Part shown: positions 30,109-41,434 of the stretch, in pieces
Numbering within the stretch: position 1 is the stretch's first letter
Layout: the number at the start of each line of letters is the position of its first letter
Origin: Phaeodactylum tricornutum CCAP 1055/1
Lineage: Eukaryota > Bacillariophyta > Bacillariophyceae > Surirellales > Neidiaceae
Assembly (NCBI RefSeq): GCF_000150955.2
Contig: NC_011688.1
Coordinates: 434,001 to 498,000 of the forward strand
DNA length: 64,000 bases
Direction: 5' to 3'
Notes under the pieces: model-generated
What the model was told of the DNA's origin: nothing
What the model saw: the letters and a program-made list of their open reading frames with translations, nothing else
Database searches by the model: none
Position numbers and translations under genes: made by a program

Positions 30109-30246
30109 CTTAACTCTTGCTATAATGCAGAGAGAGGCATTGAGCAAACCCGTATCAATAAAAAATAATTTAAGTAGAAACGCTCAAGGTCTGTCTCGCC
30201 CATGTAAAACATTTATCGGCAATTTCAAGAGAAAACCTTTCCACTA

Positions 30247-32894
30247 CTACATATTCTCATTCTCCTCGCGAGAATCCCCTGCTTCGACGCCAATCGGCGT
30301 CTCGTAGACGGCTTCTTCCAATTTCTTGGAGCTATCGTCTTCGCTGACATCGAGATCCTTCGACTCTTGGACGTTTTCGCCAGCAGCTTTCTTGATCGTA
30401 TCTTCCTTGAGGAGCAAAAGCGAGGATTCCTTTTCACCGCGGCTGGAAAACTTGATGAAAAGCTCGGTGACGGGATCAAAACGCCCGGTAGCGTTGACTA
30501 CTGGTGCGCAGAGTCCGTACACAAATCCAATCAACAGAATAGCTCCAAGGAGAATTCCGATGATATTAGGCCAGGCATCGTAGCCAATCGGCACGGTCCC
30601 CAAAATGATACTCGTGAGGACCACTAGCATGGCATAGGGTACCTGAGTAGTCACGTGTGCGATGAGGTCGCAATCGCAGGCGAGGGCGCTTAGTACTGTG
30701 GTATCCGAAATTGGACTCATGTGGTCACCGGCCACGCTGCCGCTCAGAACTCCGGCAGTCACGGCGTAAAAAATGGTGGGATCACCGTTGGAGGCGTCGT
30801 ACGTTGGCACCAGAATCAAAGGAAACAGAATAGACATGGTTCCCCAAGACGTTCCGGTAGCCAGCGCCATGAACATGGAAATGATAAAGGAAAGTGTGGG
30901 CAAGGCTTTAGGGTCAATACCGCCGACAATCCAGCGTGAGAACAAGCGGTCGGCGCCGACGCCAATCATAATAGCACCAGACGCCCAAGCAAGTGTCAGA
31001 ACGATGAGGGCCGGAAAGATGCGGCCCATTCCGTAGAGGAAGCTCTCGACACTATCGTGAACCGTCATGAGGAAACGAGGCGGCGATTCGGCGTCTTCGT
31101 CTTTTTCTTTGCGCGAAAAGAATAGCTCCTTCACCACACTTGGAACGGGAACGAGAACTTTTCCATCCTTGACTGGCTGTAGCAAGTAGAAGATGGTGGT
31201 CAGCATCACGGCTGCCATGGTACCCCAAAGCAGGGCCGAATACGAGTTGGAGTTTTCAATCTTGTCCATGAAGCTTTGGCTGGTCCCCGGTTCCTCACCC
31301 GTTTTGACGAGCATGTAAAAAATGAAAAAAATCTGTCGACGAGTTCGTGAGTGATACAATGCGCGTGGTACAAACTGACGACGCTCCGTTTGCCTTTGAA
31401 GCGACTTACCAAAACCAGTACGGGGAACACCATATTCCAGGATTTCAAAGGCGTTCCTTCCTTGGGGGCGTTGTGCTTCTCCGAGGTTCCGTTTTTGCTG
31501 GCGACTCCCTTGCCGTCACCGCCATCGGAGCGTTCGTAGACTTGAGTTTTGCGTTCCGCAACGAGCATCGGACCAAAATCACGGCCACTGTAGATCAATC
31601 CCAACATCAGAACAATCATAAAAATCGGGTAGTAGCGGTACTTGATGCTTTGCAAGAACACTCCCAAACCGGAGGTCTTGATACCAATATCGTCGGTTCC
31701 GGCTCGTTCCACGATGATATCGAGCTGCGTTTGGATGAGTCCCACTTCGAATCCGACCCAACTGGAGACTGGCGAAAGACTGGCAATGGGAGCGGACGTG
31801 GCGTCGACGATGAAGGAGAGCTTTTCGCGCGAAACGTAGAGTAGGTCGAGAAGAGGACGCATGGTTTCTCCGGCGAGTAGGACGTTGGCGTAGTCGTCAA
31901 AGAACACAAAAATGCCGACCGAGAAACAGGCGAGTTGACCCGTCCGGGGAGTGGTCGCGAATCGCGAAACATCCTTGGTGAAACCGTACATGCCTCCGCT
32001 CTTTTCCAACATTCCGACCAAGCCACTAGACAACAAAGTTTGTGGGGTGAGAACACACAGCATTGGTCGCGTATTTATTTCTTGTTCACTGGTGCGAGTG
32101 CGAGAGCAATGAATGAAAATCTTGTTCCAGTGACTTCAAACTTACGAGAGAAAGAGCGTGAAAAGGTAAACGTATCCGTGATCCACATCGGCCAGAGCCT
32201 CGAGGATGTAGTCTTCCAACGTGGACTTGAACCCGTCCTTGAGATTGCCGCTAATCATGCAGGCTCCGATAAAGATGCCCGAAAAGAGGGAAAATTCCAC
32301 CTAGAAACCGCGTACAAAGCCAAAATGACGGTGAGGAAGGAGAACGGTTCGTAGAGCGAGACTCAAATGGCTTGTTGGCCAAACGGAAATCCCACACAGG
32401 ATCGTACGTACCATACGGGTCGAAAGCGCAAACACGAGGACCACGAGCAGAGGAATAATGGACACTCCGGACCCGTACGCTTCAAACTCTTTTTCGGTCG
32501 TGATGGTGTTACCGTCGACGGTAATTTCGACACGAATATTGACCCGACCCCCACTGCCCACGACGATTTCTCCGGCGTCGATTCGGGTGGGGAGGATGCG
32601 TCCGGTATCGGCCAAGGACTGAGTACCGCTGGCCTGGGGCTGCAACTGTCCGTCCAGAAAGGTTTCCCAAACGAGGAGGTTATTGGATTCGGTGACGTTG
32701 GTGGTGGACGGTTCCCAGGTGAGTCCATCGACCGACACGAGAATCTGTTCGTCGGTAAAGATGGTGGCAATCTTGTCAATGCCGGTTTCGACGTCCGTGA
32801 GGACGATGCTCTCGCTGCCGGTGATCTGGTAGTCAAAGGCCAACACTGTGGGAGATGCCAACCCAAGGAGGGCAATCGTACGAAACAAGTTCAT
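30247..32894 (-). CDS. NhaC-type Na+/H+ antiporter with N-terminal luminal domain
   Basis: Sodium/proton antiporter of the NhaC family. Model: exons 32894-32412, 32300-32146, 32025-31410 and 31332-30247; introns 32301-32411 (GTACGT...CTAG), 32026-32145 (GTAAGT...CTAG) and 31333-31409 (GTAAGT...ACAG); 779 aa. A signal peptide (MNLFRTIALLGLASPTVLAF) and ~125 soluble residues precede the first membrane segment, an extension absent from bacterial NhaC. The splices rebuild LFTLFLS+GLVGMLEKSGG and VFPVLVL+IFFIFYM. The signature GDHMSPISDTTVLSA near the C-terminal third is diagnostic of NhaC. About twelve hydrophobic segments follow, then an acidic cytosolic tail. It converges on the preceding gene with ~140 bp between the stops. 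Confidence 0.9.
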
Positions 32895-34354
32895 GGTGTG
32901 TGGTTGTCGATGGATGTGGATTTGTGTTTGTGTGTACCGAAATCCTGCCCGTTGCGGATTTTATGGGATTTGTATGGCACACACACGCACACACTCTCAA
33001 GTTCTGTGATTGTTTTGAGTATTTGACTCCCCGTTGGATTGGATTGGAACGACTACCGTTCCCAAAAAGAAAGGGGGGCATATCGTCTTGGATGGGTGAG
33101 GATTAGAACGAAGCGGGAGGGTTCTCGAATGTCAACCTTCCGAGGACGGAGGAACAGATGGACACATGTCCCGAATATATTGATGGATGATTTGCGTGTC
33201 AATGGTCTCGATTCGGCGTTCTACCAGGACAGGGGGGGGGGGGGGGGGGTGTCAAGTCCGAACGAAGGTCTCCGATCCCGGTTCGATCCACACGCACCGT
33301 ACCCCACAAACTATGGAACGGATTTCGCAGTCGTTCCAAACCGTTTTACAGTATATTCACCCAGGAATCGTGTACCGGATCTTCGGAGCAAACCAATGGT
33401 TGCCTGCGCACTCCAATAGATTAGCGCTTGTAGCTGTGGTGATGGAACACCGATTGGACGTGGGATTAGCGCTTCATTTCTTCAGAATATGGATATTTAC
33501 CCGAAAGATCACATTTAAAATAAAGAAATTATGTAGAACTTGAGAGAAATTAGGAATTCCAAAGAAAGTGTATCGATATTCGGTAGAAAGCGAGTTGACT
33601 GTGACTTGGTTGAACTTCTCATCCAGACGAGAGAAGCAGAAACTATGTAGGGGGGGGGGTACTTCCGTTCCAACGTCTCAGCCCCTCGCGGAAGACACTC
33701 TTCCAACGAACCGCCATGCGGACAGGGATGTGGTTGGGGACGTTGGAATGGGGGGGGCGAACCTCTACCCTTACTCCACTTCCGTAATCGCATGGTTCAT
33801 CGTTAGCGAGGGTCAGGGTTTTCGGGTACGTGAATGCAAAGGTTGGTGTACGTTCTTCCACTGTCCCTTGGTAGGGCGGGGTTCGTGGCGCACAGAGACG
33901 GAACGGCGTATGACACACACACACACCTCACTCGATGACTGTGACCCTCGTACCGGTTTTGGAGTTACCCGGAAGTGCTTGGCAATCCCAACCGGACGCT
34001 GGTCTCCGTACTGGCAGTGACTAGATATATTGGGGGTTGTGAATGTGACCTGGGGGGGTCGGGTCTACTCGCAGTGGTTATGTTCGTATCCATTATACGG
34101 GTCGGTGCGGCCACACGCTCTAGACGACAACGTTATGCACTCGCACAAACCCACGGGCACAGACTCACCAGTCCATCCGAGACTCCTTCACCCTGACGGC
34201 CGGCCTAGCATCCTACCTACCCTACTTGCCCACCTATACATATACATATATTCATACGTACTGTAGTGCACTGCACTCCCAAAGAGTAAGTCGGTAGGGA
34301 CTGTGAGTTCTCGGTTCGGCTCCGTGTCCCCCGTCGTCAACCGGGACGATCGAC
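32895..34354. other. Intergenic region with repeated G tracts
   Basis: 1.46 kb between the divergent NhaC and SEC16-WW genes. It contains G runs on the + strand: 18 G at 33232-33249, 10 at 33650-33659, 8 at 33750-33757 and another near 34050, plus CA-rich stretches. A GGTTCGATCC string at ~33284 has no tRNA around it. Open frames here are probably chance. Confidence 0.5.
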
Positions 34355-37300
34355 ATGTTTCCCCCGCCGCCACCACCCAATGCGGGGACATTGCCGTCGC
34401 ATCCTCCGTTCGCACCGAATCTCGTGCCCAACAGTCACCCCGAGTCCACGACGGGTACGAATGTCAACACTACCATAACGAATGCCGGAACGAGTTACAC
34501 TCCAGCGTCGGCCGTGATGACCGACCCACGCAACCGGAGCCGGAGCAGTCGTAGTCGCAGCCCCAGTCCGACGATGACGCGGTCTGTACCGGCGTCACCC
34601 CGTTCGGTCCCTTCCACACCCACACGTCGGGCCCTCCCCCGTCCTCCACCACGATCCTTACCGCGTCCGCCCCACCGCCGCGTCGGTAGCCACGATGCGA
34701 CGACGACGGCAACCCCCAGTCGCCATACCACCACAGCCACGACGTCGACGACGATGACAACACCAAGTGGACTCTATACTCCGCGTCGTTTCAAATTGCC
34801 CCCCACCAGTCACACACGCCGGGAGACGTCGTCGCCCTACGTTACGCCCACCCACACGCCGCAGTCGTCACCCTTCCGGCGACCCCGGGTCTCGCATGCG
34901 ATGGAAGAAACGGATGCGGTCACGAATCCTTCCACGGATCCGTGGGGAACCACCGGCGCTCCGTTAGCCGACGTTGCCGAACCACCCTTGGTACCACCAC
35001 TGCTGCCGACTACCAGTAATGCGGCGACATTCACCACAACGAAAACAACAGTACCTGAGGCTACTACTCCCACACCCACGTTGACGGTGCCGTCATCCTC
35101 CTTGCCGCCGCAGTGGACGGAAGCCGTGGACGTCGATACCGGAAAGTTTTATTTCGTACACGTCGAAACGAAAGAAACGCGCTGGGAGCGTCCCACCATC
35201 GACGACGGCGACACGCCGACCCACCAACAACAACATCACATCGCGTGCGTGTCGGCGGAAGCCCCCAACGGTGAGGAAGCCCGGACCGCCGTTCCAAACG
35301 CGGCCCCGCTCGACCAGGCGTCCGACCCGATCGAACCGGGTTGGACCGCCACGGTCGATCCCGCGTCTGGTCGAACCTACTACTATCACGCCGCCACCGG
35401 TGAAACCCGTTGGGAGCCGCCGTTGGCGCGTGCCGACGAACCCACTAACCCCGTGTCGAAACCGCCGTCCACCACGGAATCGGCCGCGAACGTCTCCGAG
35501 ATTCCGATCTCCCTTCCGTCGGGCTGGGTCGAACAAACGGATCCCTCGTCGGGACGCCCGTACTACTACCACAACGCGAGCAACCTGACGCAGTGGGAAC
35601 GACCCGGCGACGCAACGTTGCCGGTCGACGAAAAAGACGAGACGACCTCCGAACGTGTGGTAGAGTCACTGAATCCACCAACTAAACCGTCTCCAGTGAC
35701 AGTGGAGAGCGCGTCGGTCGCCGAAGAGCCTCGAGAGTTCGATCGCGTTCATTCGGAACCGGCGGATACGGAACCCACTCCGGACCGGGAGACGGCCGTT
35801 GCGGAACAACCTACGGAGGAACAAAAAACGGATCCCGCGGAGACGCAGACGGCATATTTCCTGCCTGCCGGCTGGGTGGCCGCCAACGATCCGTCGTCGG
35901 GGCGGACCTACTACTATCATGCGGAATCCGGTGTCACGTCATGGAATCCACCGAAAATGCCAGGGACAGTCCCTGAACGAGAGGTGGCCGACGAAACTGG
36001 AACGGAACATCCCGAAGAAAAGTCTTTGGATCCAGTGTCTGCCTATGAGGAAACCAAGTCCGAGTCTCCAGCGACGGAAACGTTAGGCATTTCGACGGAT
36101 GATACGATAAGTGATCGTCACGGGATTGGAGGAGAGTTCGATTCGGTTTCACCGGATTCTTGGACGTTGCGGGATGGAAATAGTGCGAACGATACTGTAA
36201 CGGACGTGACAGAAGGCCAGTCTCCCGAGCTTCCGAACGGTTGGCAGGAACTGGTCGATCCCTCTTCCGGATCGACCTACTACTACAACGAAGTGAATGG
36301 GACAACGTCCTGGGACCGGCCCCTTGCGCAAGAAACTACGGAGGTTTCGGTATCGCCGCCCGAGGAGGAAAAACACGATAGTGCGGATATTCACCACCCC
36401 CGTGCCAGTCCGGAGGATACCGGTAGTGCTAATGACGGAGCCATGACCACGGATCCGCAGTCCGAACCGCCTTCGGCTCCCCTGGAAGCCAACGTGGGCG
36501 GCGTACTGTCGTCGGTGCCGGAGGTCGAAGCGGAAGCGAACGAAGGTAAATTAGAGGAGAAAACCGCCGCTTTACCTGAAGGTTGGGTTGAGCTTGTGCA
36601 CGAATCGTCCGGAAAGACTTACTACTTCCACGCAGAAGACAACGTCACGTCTTGGGAGCAACCCGAACCGACACGCAGACAAAAAAATGATGAGGACGAA
36701 AGGATAGTCGTTCCCGAGGAGTCTTTGTATCCGGAAATACCTTCCAATAGCGATCTGGCACCCGAGGAAACAAATGTTGCTGCTTTACCGCAAGGCTGGA
36801 TCGAAGCGGTGGACCCAAGTACCGAAGCGACTTATTACATCAATGAAGTTGAAGGCATTACCTCCTGGGAGAGACCAAGATTTGGTGACACCGTGAGCTT
36901 TATCAATTTGGTTACAGAAAACGATGTACCAGAACCACATTCCAACTCTGCAGAAGGATCCAATAAAGCCCATGATGAAAACGATAGCGGCTTAGAAGAC
37001 GAGAATAGTCTTACCGACCTTCCTCCTGGGTGGGCAAAATTAACGCATCCAGATTCCGGGGATGCGTACTACTACAACGAAGCGACGAATGCTACCTCCT
37101 GGGATATTCCGGAGTCCTCGACCGTGAATGGGACCTCTGCTCAGCTAGACGAGCCTTTCGAAACTACGACAGAAGCCTTTTCTAGTGGAGGAGGGGCATC
37201 CCCGCGAAGTGTTGATGGTTCCTCTGAATACCCACGCGAGGAAGCCAACCTTGGAGGAGACAGTAAGAATTTAAAATCACATGTCAGTCTTGCAGGAATG

Positions 37301-40300
37301 GTCGAATCGGAAAACTCCAAGCCTTTTGAAATGCCCGAGGACGCAATCTCTACTGGGTGGGAAGCACTTGTCGATGAAGCGTCGGGTGCAATCTACTATT
37401 ATAATAAACTAGATGGTACAAGCTCCTGGGAAAGACCGCTCGCTTCGGACATTGGCCTAGACGGTGGATTAATCGAAGTGCAGGAAAAGGAGACTGATAT
37501 CGACAGCACCGTGGAAGCGAATAGGATGGACAATGTGACTGTGCAGAGTCTTCCGGAAGGATGGATTGAAGTCATGGATCCCAATTCAGGTAGCGTTTAT
37601 TATTTCAATGAAGTTGACGGTACATCAAGTTGGGATAAACCGCAAGAGCCAACTACAGACCCAAAGCATCTCCCTGACGAGGAGACAGAAGCAATAGTCG
37701 GTCGAGCTGCTCATTCTATCGCTACATTTGGTTTCGGTGGAAAATTGTGTGTGCATCGGGTTGCTCTTGGTAGTCCCTGTGTTGCAATATACCGGCCTTA
37801 CACGTTGCTTCCGATGGAGAGTGTCGTTCGTGTGGAAGAAAGGAAAAGGAAGGCAAGCATTTTTGGTCCTTTGAGCACTTCTTCGGAAAAGTCAATGGCG
37901 ACTTATCTGCAACTCTTGTCAAAGGAAGAGAAGGGTGATATTCTTTGGAAGGTGATTTCTATCGCCTACAATCACGGAGGCAAGCTCCGTGGCAACGACA
38001 GTCCAGAGAAAACAGCTTCTCCTGAAGAGGAAGTTGTAGAGCTTCTTCTACAGGCAGGCGACATTTTCGAGTGTCCAATAACCTCGAACGCCCCTGGTAC
38101 GTTTCGCCGATTGAGAATAGTCTTTATATCTTTGTTCCTGACGGTATGAGGCACTTTGCATTTTAGGGCGTAACGTCGATGAGATACAAAGCTTTCTCTT
38201 GAGGGGTCAGAGAAGCGATGCTCTTAAAGCAGCTCTCACTGGCGGATATTTCTCACTGGCTTTACTTGTCGCGAGTATGTGTGAGCGTGAATCTTTCCAG
38301 CACGTAGCTACTGAGTTTACAAAGTCGTCTTTCACAGCTGACTCTCCTATGCACACTGTATGTCTCTTGTTGGCTGGTAATATTGATGGGCTTTTGGACG
38401 ATCACAAAAATGAAGACGTTGAGCTCTGGGCCGGAGACCCGGAAAAACTGCGTTTCACTTGGAAAGGACACCTTGCAGCAATTTTAAGCAACCGAACATC
38501 TGGTTGGGATCGCCTGGCCATATCGCTTGGTGATAAGCTGCTAGAAATTGACGAGATTGAAGGCGCCCACTGTTGCTACCTCGTCAGTGGTTGTCCGATT
38601 GCTAGTCCGGTCCGAAATGCCCGTTTGACGCTTTTAGGATGTAATTTTGGGCCGGCGGACCTGACACTAATGACCGAAAAATCTGTCTTCGGATTTGAAT
38701 ATACGGAAGCTTTCGAGTGGTCAAAACGTCGCCAAAATCCGTCTTCGTCTATACAAAGCCTCCAGGCATTCAAGCTCATGTATGCAACGCTGTTGGCCGA
38801 CCTTGGGTACCAGACAACAGCCCGTCACTACCTGCAGGATGTATTGAAATGTGTCGATGCATTGCCAGAGGATGCCGGAATTGAATCGAGACCTGGACCC
38901 TTCTCTTTGAGCATTCTATCAGCAGATCGCGGAGGACTGCTTTATCACTTAAACAGCTTTGAAAGGCGGTTGACTTTGAAGGAGGTTGCTCGTGGCACAC
39001 CTGTCCCCGACGTCATAAAGGACAAACACAGCAGCAGGGCTTCATTTGAGGATCAAGGAGAGCTCTCTTTTTTGACCACGCAGTCGAACATGCTGGAGAC
39101 AACCACTGGATCAACGATTGTCGGAGAGGCCTTATTGCCAGCTGACGAAGACGATGATGCACCAGCAGTAGGTAGCGAGACCTATGAATCAGTCACAAGT
39201 GAAAGTGATGATCCTATTGTTGTCGGTCCGGAAGTGCTACCAGTAGAGCCGAGCGAGACGTTCCTTGAGAGCTCCGAAAGTGCGGTCTATATTCTTCCTC
39301 CAGGGTGGGTCGAATCCATTGACCCAACATCGGGGGAAACGTTTTACTTCAACGAGTCTGAGGGAACTTCTTGCTGGGAGAAGCCGACTTTTGATGAAAC
39401 AAAGACAGAGCAAGAGGCGTCTATGAAAAATTTCAATCAGGGAATCAACAATACAGACGATGTAGATAATGAGGAGGCTACCGAGCAACCCGATGGTTTG
39501 TACGAAGGAGGTCATATGGACAATACAGCAGTTCCAAATCTCCCGGTCGGATGGGTCCAAGTTGAAGACATCAATGGAGGTCCCTCGTATTTCTACAACG
39601 AGGACGACGATGTCACGACTTGGGACCGTCCGACACTAGTCGCTCAGGAGGGCGAAATGGGAACGCGGTCAATCGCACCCGAAAGGGAGGCGATGCCATC
39701 TACCAAGGATGTGATCCAAGCGAGTCATTCCACAAATTTACCAGAGGGCTGGGAGGAGCTCGTGGAACCGTCTTCTGGCGACGTTTACTATTACAACGCT
39801 GCAGAGAATGTTACTACTTGGGATCGCCCGGTCCAAGTCCCAGATAAGGCTGAACGAACTTCAGCGGTTTCTACTTGTAAAAGTCAAGTATCGTCGTCCC
39901 CTGATCTTCGAGGCGGATCCTCACTTAAACAATCTGCGATGGAGTTTTCTGGCGAGTTCACCGAGAATAGGCCGTTATCAGTTGACTCCAAGCCGCCTCT
40001 CTTGACCGAGCCCGTTTTGAAAGAAACTATTAATGATTCGAAGGGCTTGACTGGTTCTGGAGGAAAGACACCTGCTTCAAGTTTTGCGGCACAGGATATA
40101 AATACTACGCAACAGCCGTCTTTCGCTGCAACTCCTTTACGACAGAAATCCCCGGGCAGTACGAATGTTACTCCTGTGAGGGTAGACAAGGCGCCCACAG
40201 CACCTTCCTCTGCGCCGGCCAACCTCGAGCATGGCTCAAACAAGAGTGAGTACAATTTGCTTTGCTATTACCCAGCACGTTCATCTTCCTAATATTTTTT

Positions 40301-40742
40301 GATTTCAACAGAACGTGGCAGCTTTTTCAATTTTGGTATTCAGAAAAGAGTCGCAAAATGGATGAACCCAGACGCAACCCTTGCCGATCCTGGCGAAGAA
40401 ATGAAGGCCTATTTCGACGAACAGCGTAAAGTATGGGTATTTCCCGGGGAGGACCCAGACAAAAAAGCCTCTCCTCTGGCCCCGCCTCCGACACTTTCAG
40501 CGACTCAGAGACCTCTTTTAGAACCTGAATCCAGACCAGCTTTCCAGCCAAATGATCCCTTGGCCGCCATGATGGCACCTCCACGTCGAGGCCCTTCAGC
40601 TTCGAAAAGCCGATCGATGGGAGCAGCTCCTGGTTCCTTCGCTGGAGGACCTCCAATAGGTTTCCCTGGATCAGCACCGAACGGGAACGCATCTGGTGCT
40701 CCTCCGCAATTTGCTGTATTTCAGCCCAAGCCAGCACCTTAG
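34355..40742 (+). CDS. SEC16-like ER exit-site scaffold with 13 WW domains
   Basis: Probable COPII coat-assembly scaffold. Model: exons 34355-38096, 38167-40245 and 40312-40742; introns 38097-38166 (GTACGT...TTTTAG, 70 nt) and 40246-40311 (GTGAGT...AACAG, 66 nt); 2,083 aa. Residues 1-~240 are Pro/Ser/Thr-rich. Ten WW domains follow between ~248 and ~1100, each LP.GW....DP.SG..YYYN....T.SW..P, separated by acidic linkers. FGFGGKLCVHRVALGSP (~1125) matches the SEC16 central conserved domain. The helical ACE1-like domain spans ~1180-1500 and includes GRNVDEIQSFLLRGQ made across the first splice, then ALTGGYFSLALLVASM. Three more WW domains lie at ~1623, 1705 and 1771. The C-terminus (VAKWMNP...EQRKVWVFPGEDP) resembles the SEC16 tail. 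Confidence 0.85.
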
Positions 40743-41434
40743 ACATATGGAACAGTCGATAGCCATCCACGTAGATGCGGGCTGGAACATGCCGATACGT
40801 TGCATGCGATCTTGGCGTGGTCACGAAGTATACATATGCTCCTAATTTGCAGCTAATGACGTGTCGCGGTGAAGAAATAATTGTGGGTTGCATATGGTCT
40901 CACTGTTAGCGTGGTCACTATCAGCATGTGCACATCAGCTTCTACTTTCATGGCATATCGCGATGAAGACTTTTACCATTTTAGATCACGTATTCATCAC
41001 AAGGATCTCAGGATTAATTGGCGATTTGGGAAACTTGGCAAGGGAATATGCTATGTAACAGGAGGTAGTTTGCAAAAACGTTCAGGTGATCTTTTTTACA
41101 ACAGGTCTCCAGCACCACCCTTCTTTCACCAATAATAGGATAGAAAAAGAACGGAGACAGATTGCTATTCACAGTCATTCCAAAGAAGGCAACCTCTGCG
41201 AGACATCACTCCCTCGATCGAGTCGAGCCTCAATTCAAGTATATCTCGGCAAAGAAAATGAAGCCTTGATTGTGGCTAGCAATGTATATGGGAATGGTTC
41301 AAATTTCTCTCAGAGCTACATAAAAAGTTAGTGCTAACTTCTAATGTTGGACGAAAACATTCTGTACTTTGATTTGTAGCATAATAGACTCCCCACAAAC
41401 ATGAGTTCAAAAAATTCACTGTCGGGCAATAACT
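40743..41434. other. Convergent 3' region
   Basis: 690 bp between the SEC16-WW gene (+) and the nucleoporin gene (-). No supported gene; AT-rich. Confidence 0.4.

Noticed and set aside
33270-33300. GGTTCGATCC string like a tRNA B box
   Set aside because: The flanks cannot form a T stem or acceptor stem, and no A box or anticodon arm fits upstream.
36785-36973. Open frames antisense to the WW-domain gene and other long genes
   Set aside because: They are explained as chance frames opposite real coding sequence; no domain or targeting signal is visible.
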